64,000 nt of DNA, taken from Prochlorococcus sp. AG-459-O09. GTDB lineage: Bacteria > Cyanobacteriota > Cyanobacteriia > PCC-6307 > Cyanobiaceae. Below, piece by piece: positions 49,595 through 57,509 of this stretch. Below the pieces are notes generated by a model. That model worked only from the letters and a program-made list of their open reading frames with translations, searched no databases and was not told the DNA's origin. A program made the position numbers and the translations under genes. The stretch covers positions 26,973 to 90,972 of the forward strand of contig QCRH01000002.1 in assembly GCA_003211955.1 (NCBI GenBank). The letters are read 5' to 3'. Positions within the stretch are counted from its first letter, which is position 1. Every line of letters begins with the position of its first letter.

Positions 49595-50953
49595 TCATAG
49601 TTGGGTTGTTATTTTATCAATTTCTAAAAAGAGTTTGTTTGTTATTTCGCTTGATAAAGAATGAACTTCCTTATAATTTTTGGCTTCAACTAGAACTCTC
49701 ATTACAGGTTCTGTACCGCTAGGCCTTATATAAACTCTACAATTATCCGAATATATTGCCTGAAAATTTTTTATGGATTCATTAATTAAGATTTTGTTTT
49801 TTGGATTTAATTTATTAATATTAAAATCTAATTTAATATTAGTTAGTTTTTGAGGAAAAGGTTCGAAACTACTTTTAAGCCAATCATTTAACTTAATATT
49901 TTTCTTTTTACAATATTTAGAAATTTGAAGTGCAGTCAATATCCCATCACCAGAAAAGTTATTAATATTTGAAAGTATATGACCTGACTGCTCACCTCCT
50001 AAAACAGCTTTTTTTTCCTTAATTGCGTCATGAACATATTTATCTCCTACATCAGTTCTATGTAAAATTCCTCCAATTTTTTTCCAGGACTTTTCAAAAC
50101 CTAAGTTTGCCATTTGCGTTGATATTAGTAAATTATTTGTGAGAATTTTTTGTTCCATAAGTTCTCTACCCCAAAGAAAAAGGATATGATCTCCATCCAG
50201 TACATTGCCTTTTGAATCTATTCCAATTACTCTATCGGCATCTCCATCGAAGCTGAATCCCATATCTGCAGGACTCTCTCTTAATGCTTTTTTTAATGGT
50301 TCTAGGTTAGTAGAACCACAATTCAAATTAATTTTCAAACCATTTTTAGAGTTATTGATAACTTTTACATCAGCACCAAGAGACTGAAAAATTTTTTTTG
50401 CGCAAGTTGTCGCTGATCCATAGCATGTGTCTAATATTATTTTCAACCCGCTTAAACTTTCTCCACCCATTGTTTGAATTAGGCTTTTAATATAACTATC
50501 CATAAGATCTCTATTTGTTTTTAGGGGAACCACTTTTGTAGGAATTGATATATTTTGTTTTGATTCTTCAATTATTTTTTGAATTTTACTCTCAAAATTT
50601 TTAGTAATTTTTTGACCATTATGATCAAAAATTTTTATTCCATTATATTCTGGCGGATTATGACTTGCAGATATCATGACCCCACTGCTCAGTTTCTCTT
50701 GTTTGATTAAAAAAGGTATAGCGGGGGTTGGACAGATTCCAAGATTTATAAATTTTTTGCCACTTTCACTTATACCTTGTGTTACGGCCTGAAGCAGAAT
50801 ATCTCCACTAATTCTTGTATCTCTTCCAATTAATATTGGATTTTTCTTTTCCAAAGTCGAACCCAGAGCATAACCTACTTTGTAGGCTAGAGAATAAGTT
50901 ATCTCTTCATTAAATCTTCCTCTTATTCCATCAGTTCCAAAGATTGATTGCAT
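49595..50953 (-). CDS. glmM: Phosphoglucosamine mutase
   Basis: Interconverts GlcN-6-P and GlcN-1-P for UDP-GlcNAc and peptidoglycan. 452 aa. Phosphoserine Ser97 in [15 protein letters not shown], Mg loop [12 protein letters not shown], sugar loop GGEQSGHI and the C-terminal phosphate loop [12 protein letters not shown] are intact, and FGTDGIRG opens the protein. The GEQSGH form favours GlmM over phosphomannomutase. ATG start. Confidence 0.95.
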   Translation of the reverse strand: MQSIFGTDGIRGRFNEEITYSLAYKVGYALGSTLEKKNPILIGRDTRISGDILLQAVTQGISESGKKFINLGICPTPAIPFLIKQEKLSSGVMISASHNPPEYNGIKIFDHNGQKITKNFESKIQKIIEESKQNISIPTKVVPLKTNRDLMDSYIKSLIQTMGGESLSGLKIILDTCYGSATTCAKKIFQSLGADVKVINNSKNGLKINLNCGSTNLEPLKKALRESPADMGFSFDGDADRVIGIDSKGNVLDGDHILFLWGRELMEQKILTNNLLISTQMANLGFEKSWKKIGGILHRTDVGDKYVHDAIKEKKAVLGGEQSGHILSNINNFSGDGILTALQISKYCKKKNIKLNDWLKSSFEPFPQKLTNIKLDFNINKLNPKNKILINESIKNFQAIYSDNCRVYIRPSGTEPVMRVLVEAKNYKEVHSLSSEITNKLFLEIDKITTQL

Positions 50954-51091
50954 AATTAGATTTCGGGAATCAAAGAAATTTTTGATAACTATTCAATCCT
51001 TATTTTATCAGTTGATTAAAAGCTTATAGATTTCAATTCTCTTTATTTGTTTAACTTATTTAAGATAACTTTAGTTAACAATACCTTAATA

Positions 51092-51637
51092 GTGCAATCT
51101 GAAAGTCGAGAGCCAATTTTAAAGACAAATTTAAAAATAATGCTTGTTTTGATTATATCTATTGTTATTATTTCAATGCTTTTGTTTAAAAATCAATTTT
51201 TTAAATCAACTTATCTTCTAAAAAGTTTTGGAGAATTATCTGTTGATCCTGAAATAGCCTTCACAAATAATAAACCTACATTTCTGGAATTTTACGCAGA
51301 GTGGTGTGAAGTTTGCAAAGAAATGGCTCCACAAGTTTCTTCTCTTAAAGATGAATATGAAAAAGATATTAATTTTGTTTTCTTAAATGTTGATAATCAA
51401 AAATGGGGTAATTATATCGAGAAGTTTGCCGTAAACGGGATTCCTCAAGTTAATCTTTTTGATGAAAAGGGTAATCTAATATCTACTTTTATTGGTAAAC
51501 AAGATGAAATAAAAATAAGAAAATCTATTAATAATTTAGAAAAAGAAGAGAATCCATATGAGGAAATTATTAATGCTCAATTTTCATTAATTCAAGAAAA
51601 TAAAAAAAATGAGGTTAGTCCTCGTAGTCATGGATAA
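51092..51637 (+). CDS. txlA: Membrane-anchored thioredoxin-like protein (TxlA/HCF164 type)
   Basis: A single N-terminal membrane span (MLVLIISIVIISMLLF) precedes a thioredoxin domain with active site FYAEWCEVCKEMAP, the cis-Pro loop NGIPQVNLFD and an expected TxlA/HCF164-like form. HCF164 carries reducing power across the thylakoid membrane for cytochrome assembly; a similar role is inferred. The start is uncertain: GTG 51092 gives 181 aa, TTG 51047 gives 196. Neither has a clear ribosome-binding site. Confidence 0.85.
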   Translation: MQSESREPILKTNLKIMLVLIISIVIISMLLFKNQFFKSTYLLKSFGELSVDPEIAFTNNKPTFLEFYAEWCEVCKEMAPQVSSLKDEYEKDINFVFLNVDNQKWGNYIEKFAVNGIPQVNLFDEKGNLISTFIGKQDEIKIRKSINNLEKEENPYEEIINAQFSLIQENKKNEVSPRSHG

Positions 51638-51640
51638 TTT

Positions 51641-52273
51641 TTACCATTCTAGAGACTTCGATACAATTGGAAAGCATTGTTTAAAAATTGACTTGCAACT
51701 TTTGGCGATAGACTTATGTTCTTTTTGGGTACCGTGAGCTGATCTTAAATGTATGTAATGTATCCAAGATCTGCAGGATCCAGACATGTATATTCTTGTT
51801 GGAGTTGCTAATGGTAAAACAAATCTTGCACATTCTTTAGCTACCCCTTCAGTAAGTAAATCTTCATACAATTCTGAAGCAGCCTGAAAATGTAAACCAA
51901 TTTTTTCATTGAATCTTTTTTTTAACTCATCAGGGAGATCAGGAATTGAATTTTGCCTGTTTTTATAATCTTGACGCCTTAACTCTGGTAATGGGATATT
52001 ACCTAATTGAGAACTATCTGCATATCTCTGTGAAAATTCCTGGAAAGTAAATGATCTATGTCTTAAAATTTGGGCAGCGATTCCTCTGTTAGTTTCTATT
52101 TGCAAGGTCATAAATGACTGTTCAAAAACACTCCAATGTTCATTTTTAATGCAATAACTCAATAATTTCGAATAGTCTTCATTTTCCTGATTTTTTGGAT
52201 TACTAACTCTTGCAATGTAAGCCATTGTTTTTTCTGCATCAGGAGTTAGCGAAATTAGTTCAACATTACTCAT
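51641..52273 (-). CDS. thyX: Flavin-dependent thymidylate synthase
   Basis: Makes dTMP from dUMP using FAD and methylene-THF. The ThyX motif RHRX7S is present as RHRSFTFQEFS, with QRY following. ATG 52273 (MSNVELISL, 210 aa) is preferred: it begins one base after the dcd stop, whereas the upstream TTG at 52288 overlaps dcd. The pairing with dcd, which supplies dUTP/dUMP precursor, fits a small pyrimidine-deoxynucleotide operon. Confidence 0.96.
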   Translation of the reverse strand: MSNVELISLTPDAEKTMAYIARVSNPKNQENEDYSKLLSYCIKNEHWSVFEQSFMTLQIETNRGIAAQILRHRSFTFQEFSQRYADSSQLGNIPLPELRRQDYKNRQNSIPDLPDELKKRFNEKIGLHFQAASELYEDLLTEGVAKECARFVLPLATPTRIYMSGSCRSWIHYIHLRSAHGTQKEHKSIAKSCKSIFKQCFPIVSKSLEW

Positions 52274-52274
52274 T

Positions 52275-52868
52275 TTAGATCTTTGCAAGAGTTACTTTTT
52301 CCGGTTGGTTTTGATATTTACCTCTTCTATCTTCATAGGTTGTAGAGCACGGATCACCTTCAAAAAAAAGTAGTTGGCAAATACCCTCTTCAGCATAAAT
52401 TCTGCAATCTGCACCTGAACTATTACTAAACTCTAAAGTGAGATGACCTTCCCACCCTGCCTCTGCGGGCGTTGTATTAACAATAATTCCAAGTCGCGCG
52501 TAAGTACTTTTACCTATACAGATTACAGTTATATTTTCTGGCACCTTCATTTTTTCTAAAGCAACTCCTAAACCATAGGAGTGAGCAGGAAGAATAAAAA
52601 AGTCTCCATCATTGTCATGGTGAAGGACAGTTTTCTCTAAATTATTAGGATTAAACTTTTTGGGGTTCATCACAGTCCCAGGGATATGTCTGAAAATTAG
52701 GAATTCTTTTGATGAAAGTCTTAAATCATAGCCATAAGATGAACATCCGTAACTCAAAACTGGCTTTTGTTTATTATTTGGCTCAAGATGTCTCACCAAA
52801 TTTGATTGAAAGGGCTTTATCATACCTTCCGAAGCTTTTTGATTTATCCAGAGATCATTTTTTAGCAT
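52275..52868 (-). CDS. dcd: dCTP deaminase
   Basis: Deaminates dCTP to dUTP. 197 aa. Motifs CIGKSTYARLGIIVNTTPAE and the following WEGHLTLEFSN, plus GICQLLFFEG, are those of the Dcd/Dut trimer family with Dcd-specific features. ATG start. It sits four bases after the cobO-like gene and one before thyX, so all three are one transcription unit. Confidence 0.95.
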   Translation of the reverse strand: MLKNDLWINQKASEGMIKPFQSNLVRHLEPNNKQKPVLSYGCSSYGYDLRLSSKEFLIFRHIPGTVMNPKKFNPNNLEKTVLHHDNDGDFFILPAHSYGLGVALEKMKVPENITVICIGKSTYARLGIIVNTTPAEAGWEGHLTLEFSNSSGADCRIYAEEGICQLLFFEGDPCSTTYEDRRGKYQNQPEKVTLAKI

Positions 52869-52872
52869 TGTT

Positions 52873-53454
52873 TTATGAGCGAAGTTCCGTGATTTGGTTA
52901 GCCATTAATAATAAATCTTTAGGTATATCTGTACCAGTAAGGATTACATCTCCTGATATAAATCGGTTTTCAAGTGTTGAAATCAAATCATCTTTATCGA
53001 TAATTTTCATGTCAATAGCTAAAAAAATCTCATCAAGTATGATTTGGTCATTCTCTCCAGACTGTAATTCTCTTTTACAAAAATTCCATAATTCAATAGT
53101 AGATTCATGAATAGAATTTTTTAAATTTTTATTATTTTCAATTTCTTCAGAATTATATTGATCAAAGGAATGTGATGATCTTACCCAGGTTAAATTACCG
53201 CATAGATTTACTGCATGATCAACTCCTTGCTTCACCCCTCCTTTCATAAATTGTATTAGTAGCACTTTTCTGCCAAGAGCAGCATTTCTTAGAGAGTCTC
53301 TAATGATAGATGTGTAGCTACCTCTAAATGAAGATTGATAGATTTGAATTTGTCCGGTTTGTGAAAATTTTTTTACGTTAATTTTGTTAGCAGTATTTGT
53401 TTTTACAACATCAAGATTACCTTTGGAATAAATATGAGATGAACTAATTACCAT
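52873..53454 (-). CDS. CobO/BtuR-like protein with degenerate P-loop
   Basis: Related to cob(I)alamin adenosyltransferase: IQFMKGG (residues 68-74) and Walker B-like QIILDEIFLAID match the family, as does DVILTGTDIPKDLL. However, the P-loop, normally NGKGKT/S, reads YQSSFRGSYTSI at about 39-50, so the GKT/S signature is lost. The protein may not use ATP in the standard way, or may have another role. First gene of the cobO-like, dcd, thyX unit; ATG 18-20 bases after a TATACT -10-like box. Confidence 0.75.
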   Translation of the reverse strand: MVISSSHIYSKGNLDVVKTNTANKINVKKFSQTGQIQIYQSSFRGSYTSIIRDSLRNAALGRKVLLIQFMKGGVKQGVDHAVNLCGNLTWVRSSHSFDQYNSEEIENNKNLKNSIHESTIELWNFCKRELQSGENDQIILDEIFLAIDMKIIDKDDLISTLENRFISGDVILTGTDIPKDLLLMANQITELRS

Positions 53455-53472
53455 TATTTAGATTCTTTCTAC

Positions 53473-53512
53473 ATGCAGTATAATTGCAATCTAATGACAC
53501 TGCATATAGTGT
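53473..53512. promoter_or_regulatory. Overlapping inverted repeats at the cobO-like promoter
   Basis: ATGCAGT (53473-53479) is inverted as ACTGCAT (53499-53505), and ACACT (53497-53501) is inverted as AGTGT (53508-53512). The minus-strand -10-like TATACT of the cobO-like gene lies at the left repeat, just upstream of its start. It looks like an operator; no regulator can be named. Confidence 0.4.
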
Positions 53513-53590
53513 AATTTTACTTAAAAAAGGGTTAATCAATTTGAAACTGACTGAAAAAAGCTTGTCGATAAACTGATAAGAATTGAAAAT

Positions 53591-53606
53591 TGTTACTGTT
53601 GATACA
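53591..53606 (+). promoter_or_regulatory. NtcA-binding site upstream of ntcA
   Basis: TGT-N10-ACA with the half-site TAC intact (TGTTactgttgaTACA), a one-base variant of the GTA-N8-TAC consensus. A TAN3T -10 (TAAATT, 53628-53633) follows 22 bases after the TAC. This is the known NtcA-activated promoter geometry (20-24 bases), so autoregulation is likely. Confidence 0.75.
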
Positions 53607-53653
53607 AGATATTTTAGTGTGTCTCCTTAAATTTTTTAATAGTTAAGATATTT

Positions 53654-54388
53654 ATGATACCTGCTTCACGAGGATTCAACAGCTTTAGTTCGCAACATTC
53701 CGGACAAAGTAAAATTAACTCTGTTGGAGAACGTTTTCCAATTAATAGAACTTTAATGGAAGTTATTAAAGGTCTAGATGGTGCAAGCACAGAAATGGTT
53801 GAGAGGTCTAAAACAATATTCTTCCCTGGAGACCCTGCTGAAAGGGTTTATCTTATAAGAAGAGGGGCAGTAAGACTTTCAAGAGTTTATGAGTCAGGTG
53901 AAGAAATAACTGTTGCTCTTTTAAGAGAGAATAGTCTCTTTGGTGTTTTATCTCTTCTAACAGGCCATAGATCCGATCGTTTTTACCATTCCATAGCATT
54001 CACAAGAGTTGAAATGATAACAGCACCTGCCAATTCTGTTTTAAGAGCTATAGAGGAAGATGCATCAGTAGGACTGTTACTTTTACAAGGGCTTTCAAGT
54101 AGGATACTTCAAACTGAAACAATGATAGAAACACTTACACATAGAGATATGTCTTCTCGTTTAGTAAGTTTTTTAATGGTCCTTTGTAGAGACTTTGGGG
54201 TTGCAGGTGAAAAAGGTATTACGATAGATTTAAGGCTTTCACATCAGGCAATTGCTGAAGCTATTGGTTCTACGAGAGTAACCATTACAAGATTATTGGG
54301 AGATTTAAAGGATTCAGGGCTTCTTAATATTGAAAGAAAAAAGATCACAGTGTTCGATCCAATTGCGCTTGCAAAAAGATTTAATTGA
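53654..54388 (+). CDS. ntcA: Global nitrogen regulator NtcA
   Basis: CRP-family activator responsive to 2-oxoglutarate. 244 aa: an N-terminal extension of about 45 residues, an effector-binding beta-roll ([29 protein letters not shown]), a long dimerisation helix, and a C-terminal helix-turn-helix in [20 protein letters not shown]. The HTH and the whole protein match cyanobacterial NtcA closely. ATG start. Own promoter with an NtcA box. Confidence 0.98.
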   Translation: MIPASRGFNSFSSQHSGQSKINSVGERFPINRTLMEVIKGLDGASTEMVERSKTIFFPGDPAERVYLIRRGAVRLSRVYESGEEITVALLRENSLFGVLSLLTGHRSDRFYHSIAFTRVEMITAPANSVLRAIEEDASVGLLLLQGLSSRILQTETMIETLTHRDMSSRLVSFLMVLCRDFGVAGEKGITIDLRLSHQAIAEAIGSTRVTITRLLGDLKDSGLLNIERKKITVFDPIALAKRFN

Positions 54389-54390
54389 TT

Positions 54391-54407
54391 CATCATAAAT
54401 TATGATG
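54391..54407. repeat. 17-base palindrome after ntcA
   Basis: CATCATAA-a-TTATGATG is a perfect 8-bp inverted repeat with one central base, 2 bases after the ntcA stop and 20 before the next gene. Such a tight centre is poor for a terminator loop and has no T-run, so it might be a protein site or chance. Confidence 0.3.
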
Positions 54408-54427
54408 TAAAGAGTATATGCAAAAGC

Positions 54428-55393
54428 GTGGCTTGGATTTTAATTGTTTTTTTAATATTACTAGGGGGATTAATTGCACCATTTGGGGATATTCTTGGAA
54501 CAAAGATTGGTAAAGCAAGATTTAGTATCTTAAAATTAAGACCGAAAAAAACAGCAACTTTAATAACTATTATTACTGGTGGGTTTATTAGTTCAATATC
54601 CATAGGGTTATTGATTTTAGTAAGTGAAGAATTCAGACAAAGGCTTTTTGTTGATATTCCTTTTTTGCAAAAAACTTTAGATGAAAGCAAAAAGGCGTTA
54701 ATCCCTTTACAGGAAGAGCAAGAGGAACTTGAAGGTAAAATTATTCAAAAAGAAAAGGAGTTAAATCAATTAAAAAATAATATTAAAGAATTTAGGAGAG
54801 GAAATGTTGTTATTAAAAGAGGACAAACTTTATTTATAGCTGAAATCAATTCTAACTCAAATGTAAAACGAGACTTTCCAAAAATCTACAATGAAGCTGA
54901 TAAATTTGTTAGGAAAATTGTTATTCCAATTAATAAAGAAGCAAAAAATATTCTTTTGTGGAGACCAAGTGATATTACAAAAATTCAGACAATAGCTGCT
55001 AGGGGTGGCAACTGGATTTTACTAATCAAATCAGCAACAAATGTCTTAAAAGGTGATAACTATGTTTTTGTATCTCCTGATTTATTAGAGAATAAATTAA
55101 TAGTCAAAAAAGGAGATGTTATTACAAGTTCAATTCTGGGAGAAAGTGATTTAAATCTTAAATCAATAGATTTAAAAATTAAATCATTGCTTAGAGAAAC
55201 AAGGGATGAAATTAAGTCAAAAGGATCACAAGTTAGTGAAATAAAAACAAATGGAAATTTTATAAAAAAAATTAGAGACTTTCTTCAAGAAAATAAAAAT
55301 ATCAAATTTAAGTTAGAAGTTGTATCTTTGAGAGATAGTAAAACTGTAGAACCCATAGTAGTTGAAATCAATATTTTAAAGATTACATCTTAA
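54428..55393 (+). CDS. DUF3084 membrane protein
   Basis: Cyanobacterial protein of unknown function. 321 aa from a GTG start: two N-terminal membrane helices (MAWILIVFLILLGGLIAPFG and TLITIITGGFISSISIGLLI) joined by a short basic loop, then a coiled coil at about 85-125 and a C-terminal alpha/beta domain with a GDVITSSILGESD turn. The opening is typical of DUF3084. Overlaps none of its neighbours; the next gene begins at the adjacent base. Confidence 0.85.
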   Translation: MAWILIVFLILLGGLIAPFGDILGTKIGKARFSILKLRPKKTATLITIITGGFISSISIGLLILVSEEFRQRLFVDIPFLQKTLDESKKALIPLQEEQEELEGKIIQKEKELNQLKNNIKEFRRGNVVIKRGQTLFIAEINSNSNVKRDFPKIYNEADKFVRKIVIPINKEAKNILLWRPSDITKIQTIAARGGNWILLIKSATNVLKGDNYVFVSPDLLENKLIVKKGDVITSSILGESDLNLKSIDLKIKSLLRETRDEIKSKGSQVSEIKTNGNFIKKIRDFLQENKNIKFKLEVVSLRDSKTVEPIVVEINILKITS

Positions 55394-55831
55394 ATGCCTA
55401 GAGTTATAACTATTGATCCTGGGAAAAGTAAATGCGGCCTAGTACTAGCTGAAATAAGTGAAAAAAAAGTTTATAAAGCGATTATTCTTAAAAGTGAATT
55501 ACTAGAGAATTATGTTAGACATTTAATTGCCGCTGAGGACATTTCACAAATTATTATTGGCAATGGTACTAGCAGTAAAGAAATCAGAGAAAAACTATAT
55601 ATTTTTAAAAAAGAAATAATAACTTTTGAGGAAAAAAATACCACCTACAGGGCTAAAGCAAGATATTTCGAAATTTTTCCAATTAGTGGTCTGAAGTTTT
55701 TCATTCCTAGAGAGGTTTTTATTCTTAATAAAAACCTTGATGCGATATCAGCATTGATAATTTTAGAAGATTATTGCAAAACGAAGTTTACTTTGAATCA
55801 AGATATAGATTTTAAAACTTGGCAGAAATAG
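55394..55831 (+). CDS. RNase H-fold, RuvC/YqgF-like protein
   Basis: 145 residues with an RNase H-like core. VITIDPGKSKCGLVLAE carries the first catalytic Asp (DPG), a central IIIGNG strand matches YqgF-like proteins, and a C-terminal NLDAISALIILED supplies the final Asp. The middle catalytic Glu is probably in ITFEEKNT. A resolvase or pre-rRNA nuclease activity is possible but unproven; the main YqgF or RuvC genes could be elsewhere. Directly follows DUF3084, same strand. Confidence 0.75.
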   Translation: MPRVITIDPGKSKCGLVLAEISEKKVYKAIILKSELLENYVRHLIAAEDISQIIIGNGTSSKEIREKLYIFKKEIITFEEKNTTYRAKARYFEIFPISGLKFFIPREVFILNKNLDAISALIILEDYCKTKFTLNQDIDFKTWQK

Positions 55832-56069
55832 TGAACTTATATTGATTCCCTGTTTCTAATTCATAATCTTTTTTTAGTAAAAATTTCAATAAGGCATTTT
55901 CAATTAATGCTCTTCCTAACGGTGGATTTACCTTTAATAGACCTTTATTAAAGGAATATGTAAAAGTCCATTTAAATTGACTAGCTTCTACAACCCCCTG
56001 AATTTGCTTTTTTGAGAAGCAATATTCCTTAACACTTACATTTGCAATAGTTTCAGGTTTTGAACGCAT
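55812..56069 (-). CDS. DUF3146 small protein
   Basis: 85 residues; a beta-rich soluble protein with NPPLGRALIENALLKFLLKK and a C-terminal GNQYKFTISAKF, which fit the cyanobacterial DUF3146 family. It lies three bases after pth on the same strand and overlaps the end of the convergent RNase H-fold gene by 20 bases. Function unknown. Confidence 0.75.
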   Translation of the reverse strand: MRSKPETIANVSVKEYCFSKKQIQGVVEASQFKWTFTYSFNKGLLKVNPPLGRALIENALLKFLLKKDYELETGNQYKFTISAKF

Positions 56070-56072
56070 TTC

Positions 56073-56675
56073 TTAAGGTTGGTCTTTGTCAAAAGAATTT
56101 AATTCATTAATTATATATTCTTCTTTTTTAGTATTTAGTTGTTCGAGTGATTCTATTACTCTCTTATATACTCTATCTAATATTGATTTTTCTTCTAGAG
56201 AAATATTTCCTAATACATGTGAAATGGTATTGATATCATTTTTTCCTTTTAATAGAGGAGGTGATCCAATACCAATTCTTATTCTCTTAAAGTTTTGTGT
56301 CTGTAATTGTTCAATGATGCTTTTCAGCCCGTTATGTCCACCTGAGCTTCCTTTTCTTCTAAATCTTATTTTTCCAAGGGGAAGATCTTTATCATCGACA
56401 ATTATAAAAATCTGATCTAAATTTATTTTGTACCAATCAACTATTGCTCTGACAGCATCACCACTGTTATTCATAAACGTATTTGGTAAAAATAACCTGA
56501 AATTAGAATCGTTGGTTTGAAATTCTGAGCATGAACTTTTAAGCTTATCTTTTAGTAAAAAATTTGAATTATATTTTTTTGAAAAATTTTCAAGCAGTAA
56601 AAAACCTATATTATGTCTACTCTTTGAGTATTTTTTACCAGGATTCCCTAATCCAATTAAAAATATTTCTTTCAT
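56073..56675 (-). CDS. pth: Peptidyl-tRNA hydrolase
   Basis: Frees tRNA from prematurely released peptidyl-tRNA. 200 aa. Motifs GLGNPGKKYSKSRHNIGF with the catalytic His, LPNTFMNNSGDAV, and IVDDKDLPLGKIRFRRKGSSGGHNGLKSI are all present. ATG start. Forms a two-gene unit with DUF3146. Confidence 0.97.
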   Translation of the reverse strand: MKEIFLIGLGNPGKKYSKSRHNIGFLLLENFSKKYNSNFLLKDKLKSSCSEFQTNDSNFRLFLPNTFMNNSGDAVRAIVDWYKINLDQIFIIVDDKDLPLGKIRFRRKGSSGGHNGLKSIIEQLQTQNFKRIRIGIGSPPLLKGKNDINTISHVLGNISLEEKSILDRVYKRVIESLEQLNTKKEEYIINELNSFDKDQP

Positions 56676-56756
56676 TTTTTATTTCTAAATCTCTTTTTGT
56701 TTGAGAATTATGAATATATACAAACTATAACTAATTAATAAAAACAAAAATTTTAA

Positions 56757-56799
56757 AAAAAGTTATTTGGCAATTTTCACATTAACCAAGTAACTTTTT
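56757..56799 (-). terminator. psbH intrinsic terminator
   Basis: A 14-bp stem (one wobble pair) formed by 56757-56770 and 56786-56799 with a 15-base loop. It is followed on the minus strand by a T-run. It lies 18 bases after the psbH stop. Confidence 0.8.
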
Positions 56800-56816
56800 G
56801 AGAAATTTTAAGAAAT

Positions 56817-57017
56817 TTAGTTTCCGTTCCAATCTACTGAGAAACCTTGTAGTAGTAGGGATTGGTTATAGATTTGTAGAAGAATAACTAAGAAAACCAA
56901 AAGTAGTAGACCAATTACTGTCATGACAGGAACTGCTCCCCAACCAGGTACAACTTTCCCTTGACCTGAATTGCCAATTGCTTTTAGAAGACTTCCTAAT
57001 GCTGTTTTTTGACCCAT
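56817..57017 (-). CDS. psbH: Photosystem II protein PsbH
   Basis: Small PSII core subunit near CP47 and the QB side. 66 residues with a basic soluble N-terminus ([20 protein letters not shown]) and one membrane helix ([20 protein letters not shown]), ending [12 protein letters not shown] start. Divergent from psbN with 80 bases between, the classical psbH/psbN arrangement of cyanobacteria and plastids. Confidence 0.97.
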
Positions 57018-57097
57018 GTTAAATTCACAAAATCGAATATTATTTCGCTATTGTATAAGAATTCATACATAAATTGTTTACAAACTTAGCAAAATTG

Positions 57098-57250
57098 ATG
57101 CAAACTTTATCATCAGCTCCAGATCCTGCAGTTTCTATAGCTGTAACAATTCTGGCCCTTCTTTTAGCTTTGACCGGTTTTGGTCTTTGGACAGCCTTTG
57201 GCCCTAAAGCAGCAAAGCTTACTGATCCTTGGGATGATCATGACGATTAG
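57098..57250 (+). CDS. psbN: PsbN, PSII assembly factor
   Basis: 50-residue thylakoid protein required for assembly of the PSII reaction centre. One membrane span (AVTILALLLALTGFGLW) then the conserved TAFGPKAAKLTDPWDDHDD tail. Too short for usual length cut-offs but clearly coding. ATG start, divergent from psbH. Confidence 0.95.
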   Translation: MQTLSSAPDPAVSIAVTILALLLALTGFGLWTAFGPKAAKLTDPWDDHDD

Positions 57251-57358
57251 TCACCCTTAAAGTATTTCAAAATTTACCAAAAATACAAAAAGTAAACAAT
57301 TAACCATAGTTTAATTATAAATTTAATAAGATATAAATCTGTCAGCACTAGTAATTCC

Positions 57359-57487
57359 ATGCTCGCCTTAAAAATTTCTGTTTACACTATCGTCTTTTTC
57401 TTTGTTGGAATATTTCTTTTCGGATTTTTAGCAAGTGACCCAACAAGAACCCCAAACAGAAAAGACCTAGAAAGTCCTCAAGATTAA
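57359..57487 (+). CDS. psbI: PsbI, PSII reaction-centre subunit
   Basis: 42 residues. Begins [19 protein letters not shown], a membrane helix typical of PsbI, and ends [20 protein letters not shown] plus QD, which matches the family C-terminus closely. ATG start, 108 bases after psbN. It stabilises the D1/D2 heterodimer near CP43. Confidence 0.95.
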
Positions 57488-57509
57488 TTTTTTTAATTAA
57501 ATTCTTAAA

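Noticed and set aside
54391..54407. Palindrome after ntcA as an intrinsic terminator
   Set aside because: Centre of one base leaves almost no loop, stem is AT-rich and no T-run follows; kept only as a repeat.
54400..54690. 96-aa ORF opposite the DUF3084 N-terminus
   Set aside because: Antisense to a conserved membrane-helix pair; hydrophobic content is a reflection of that.
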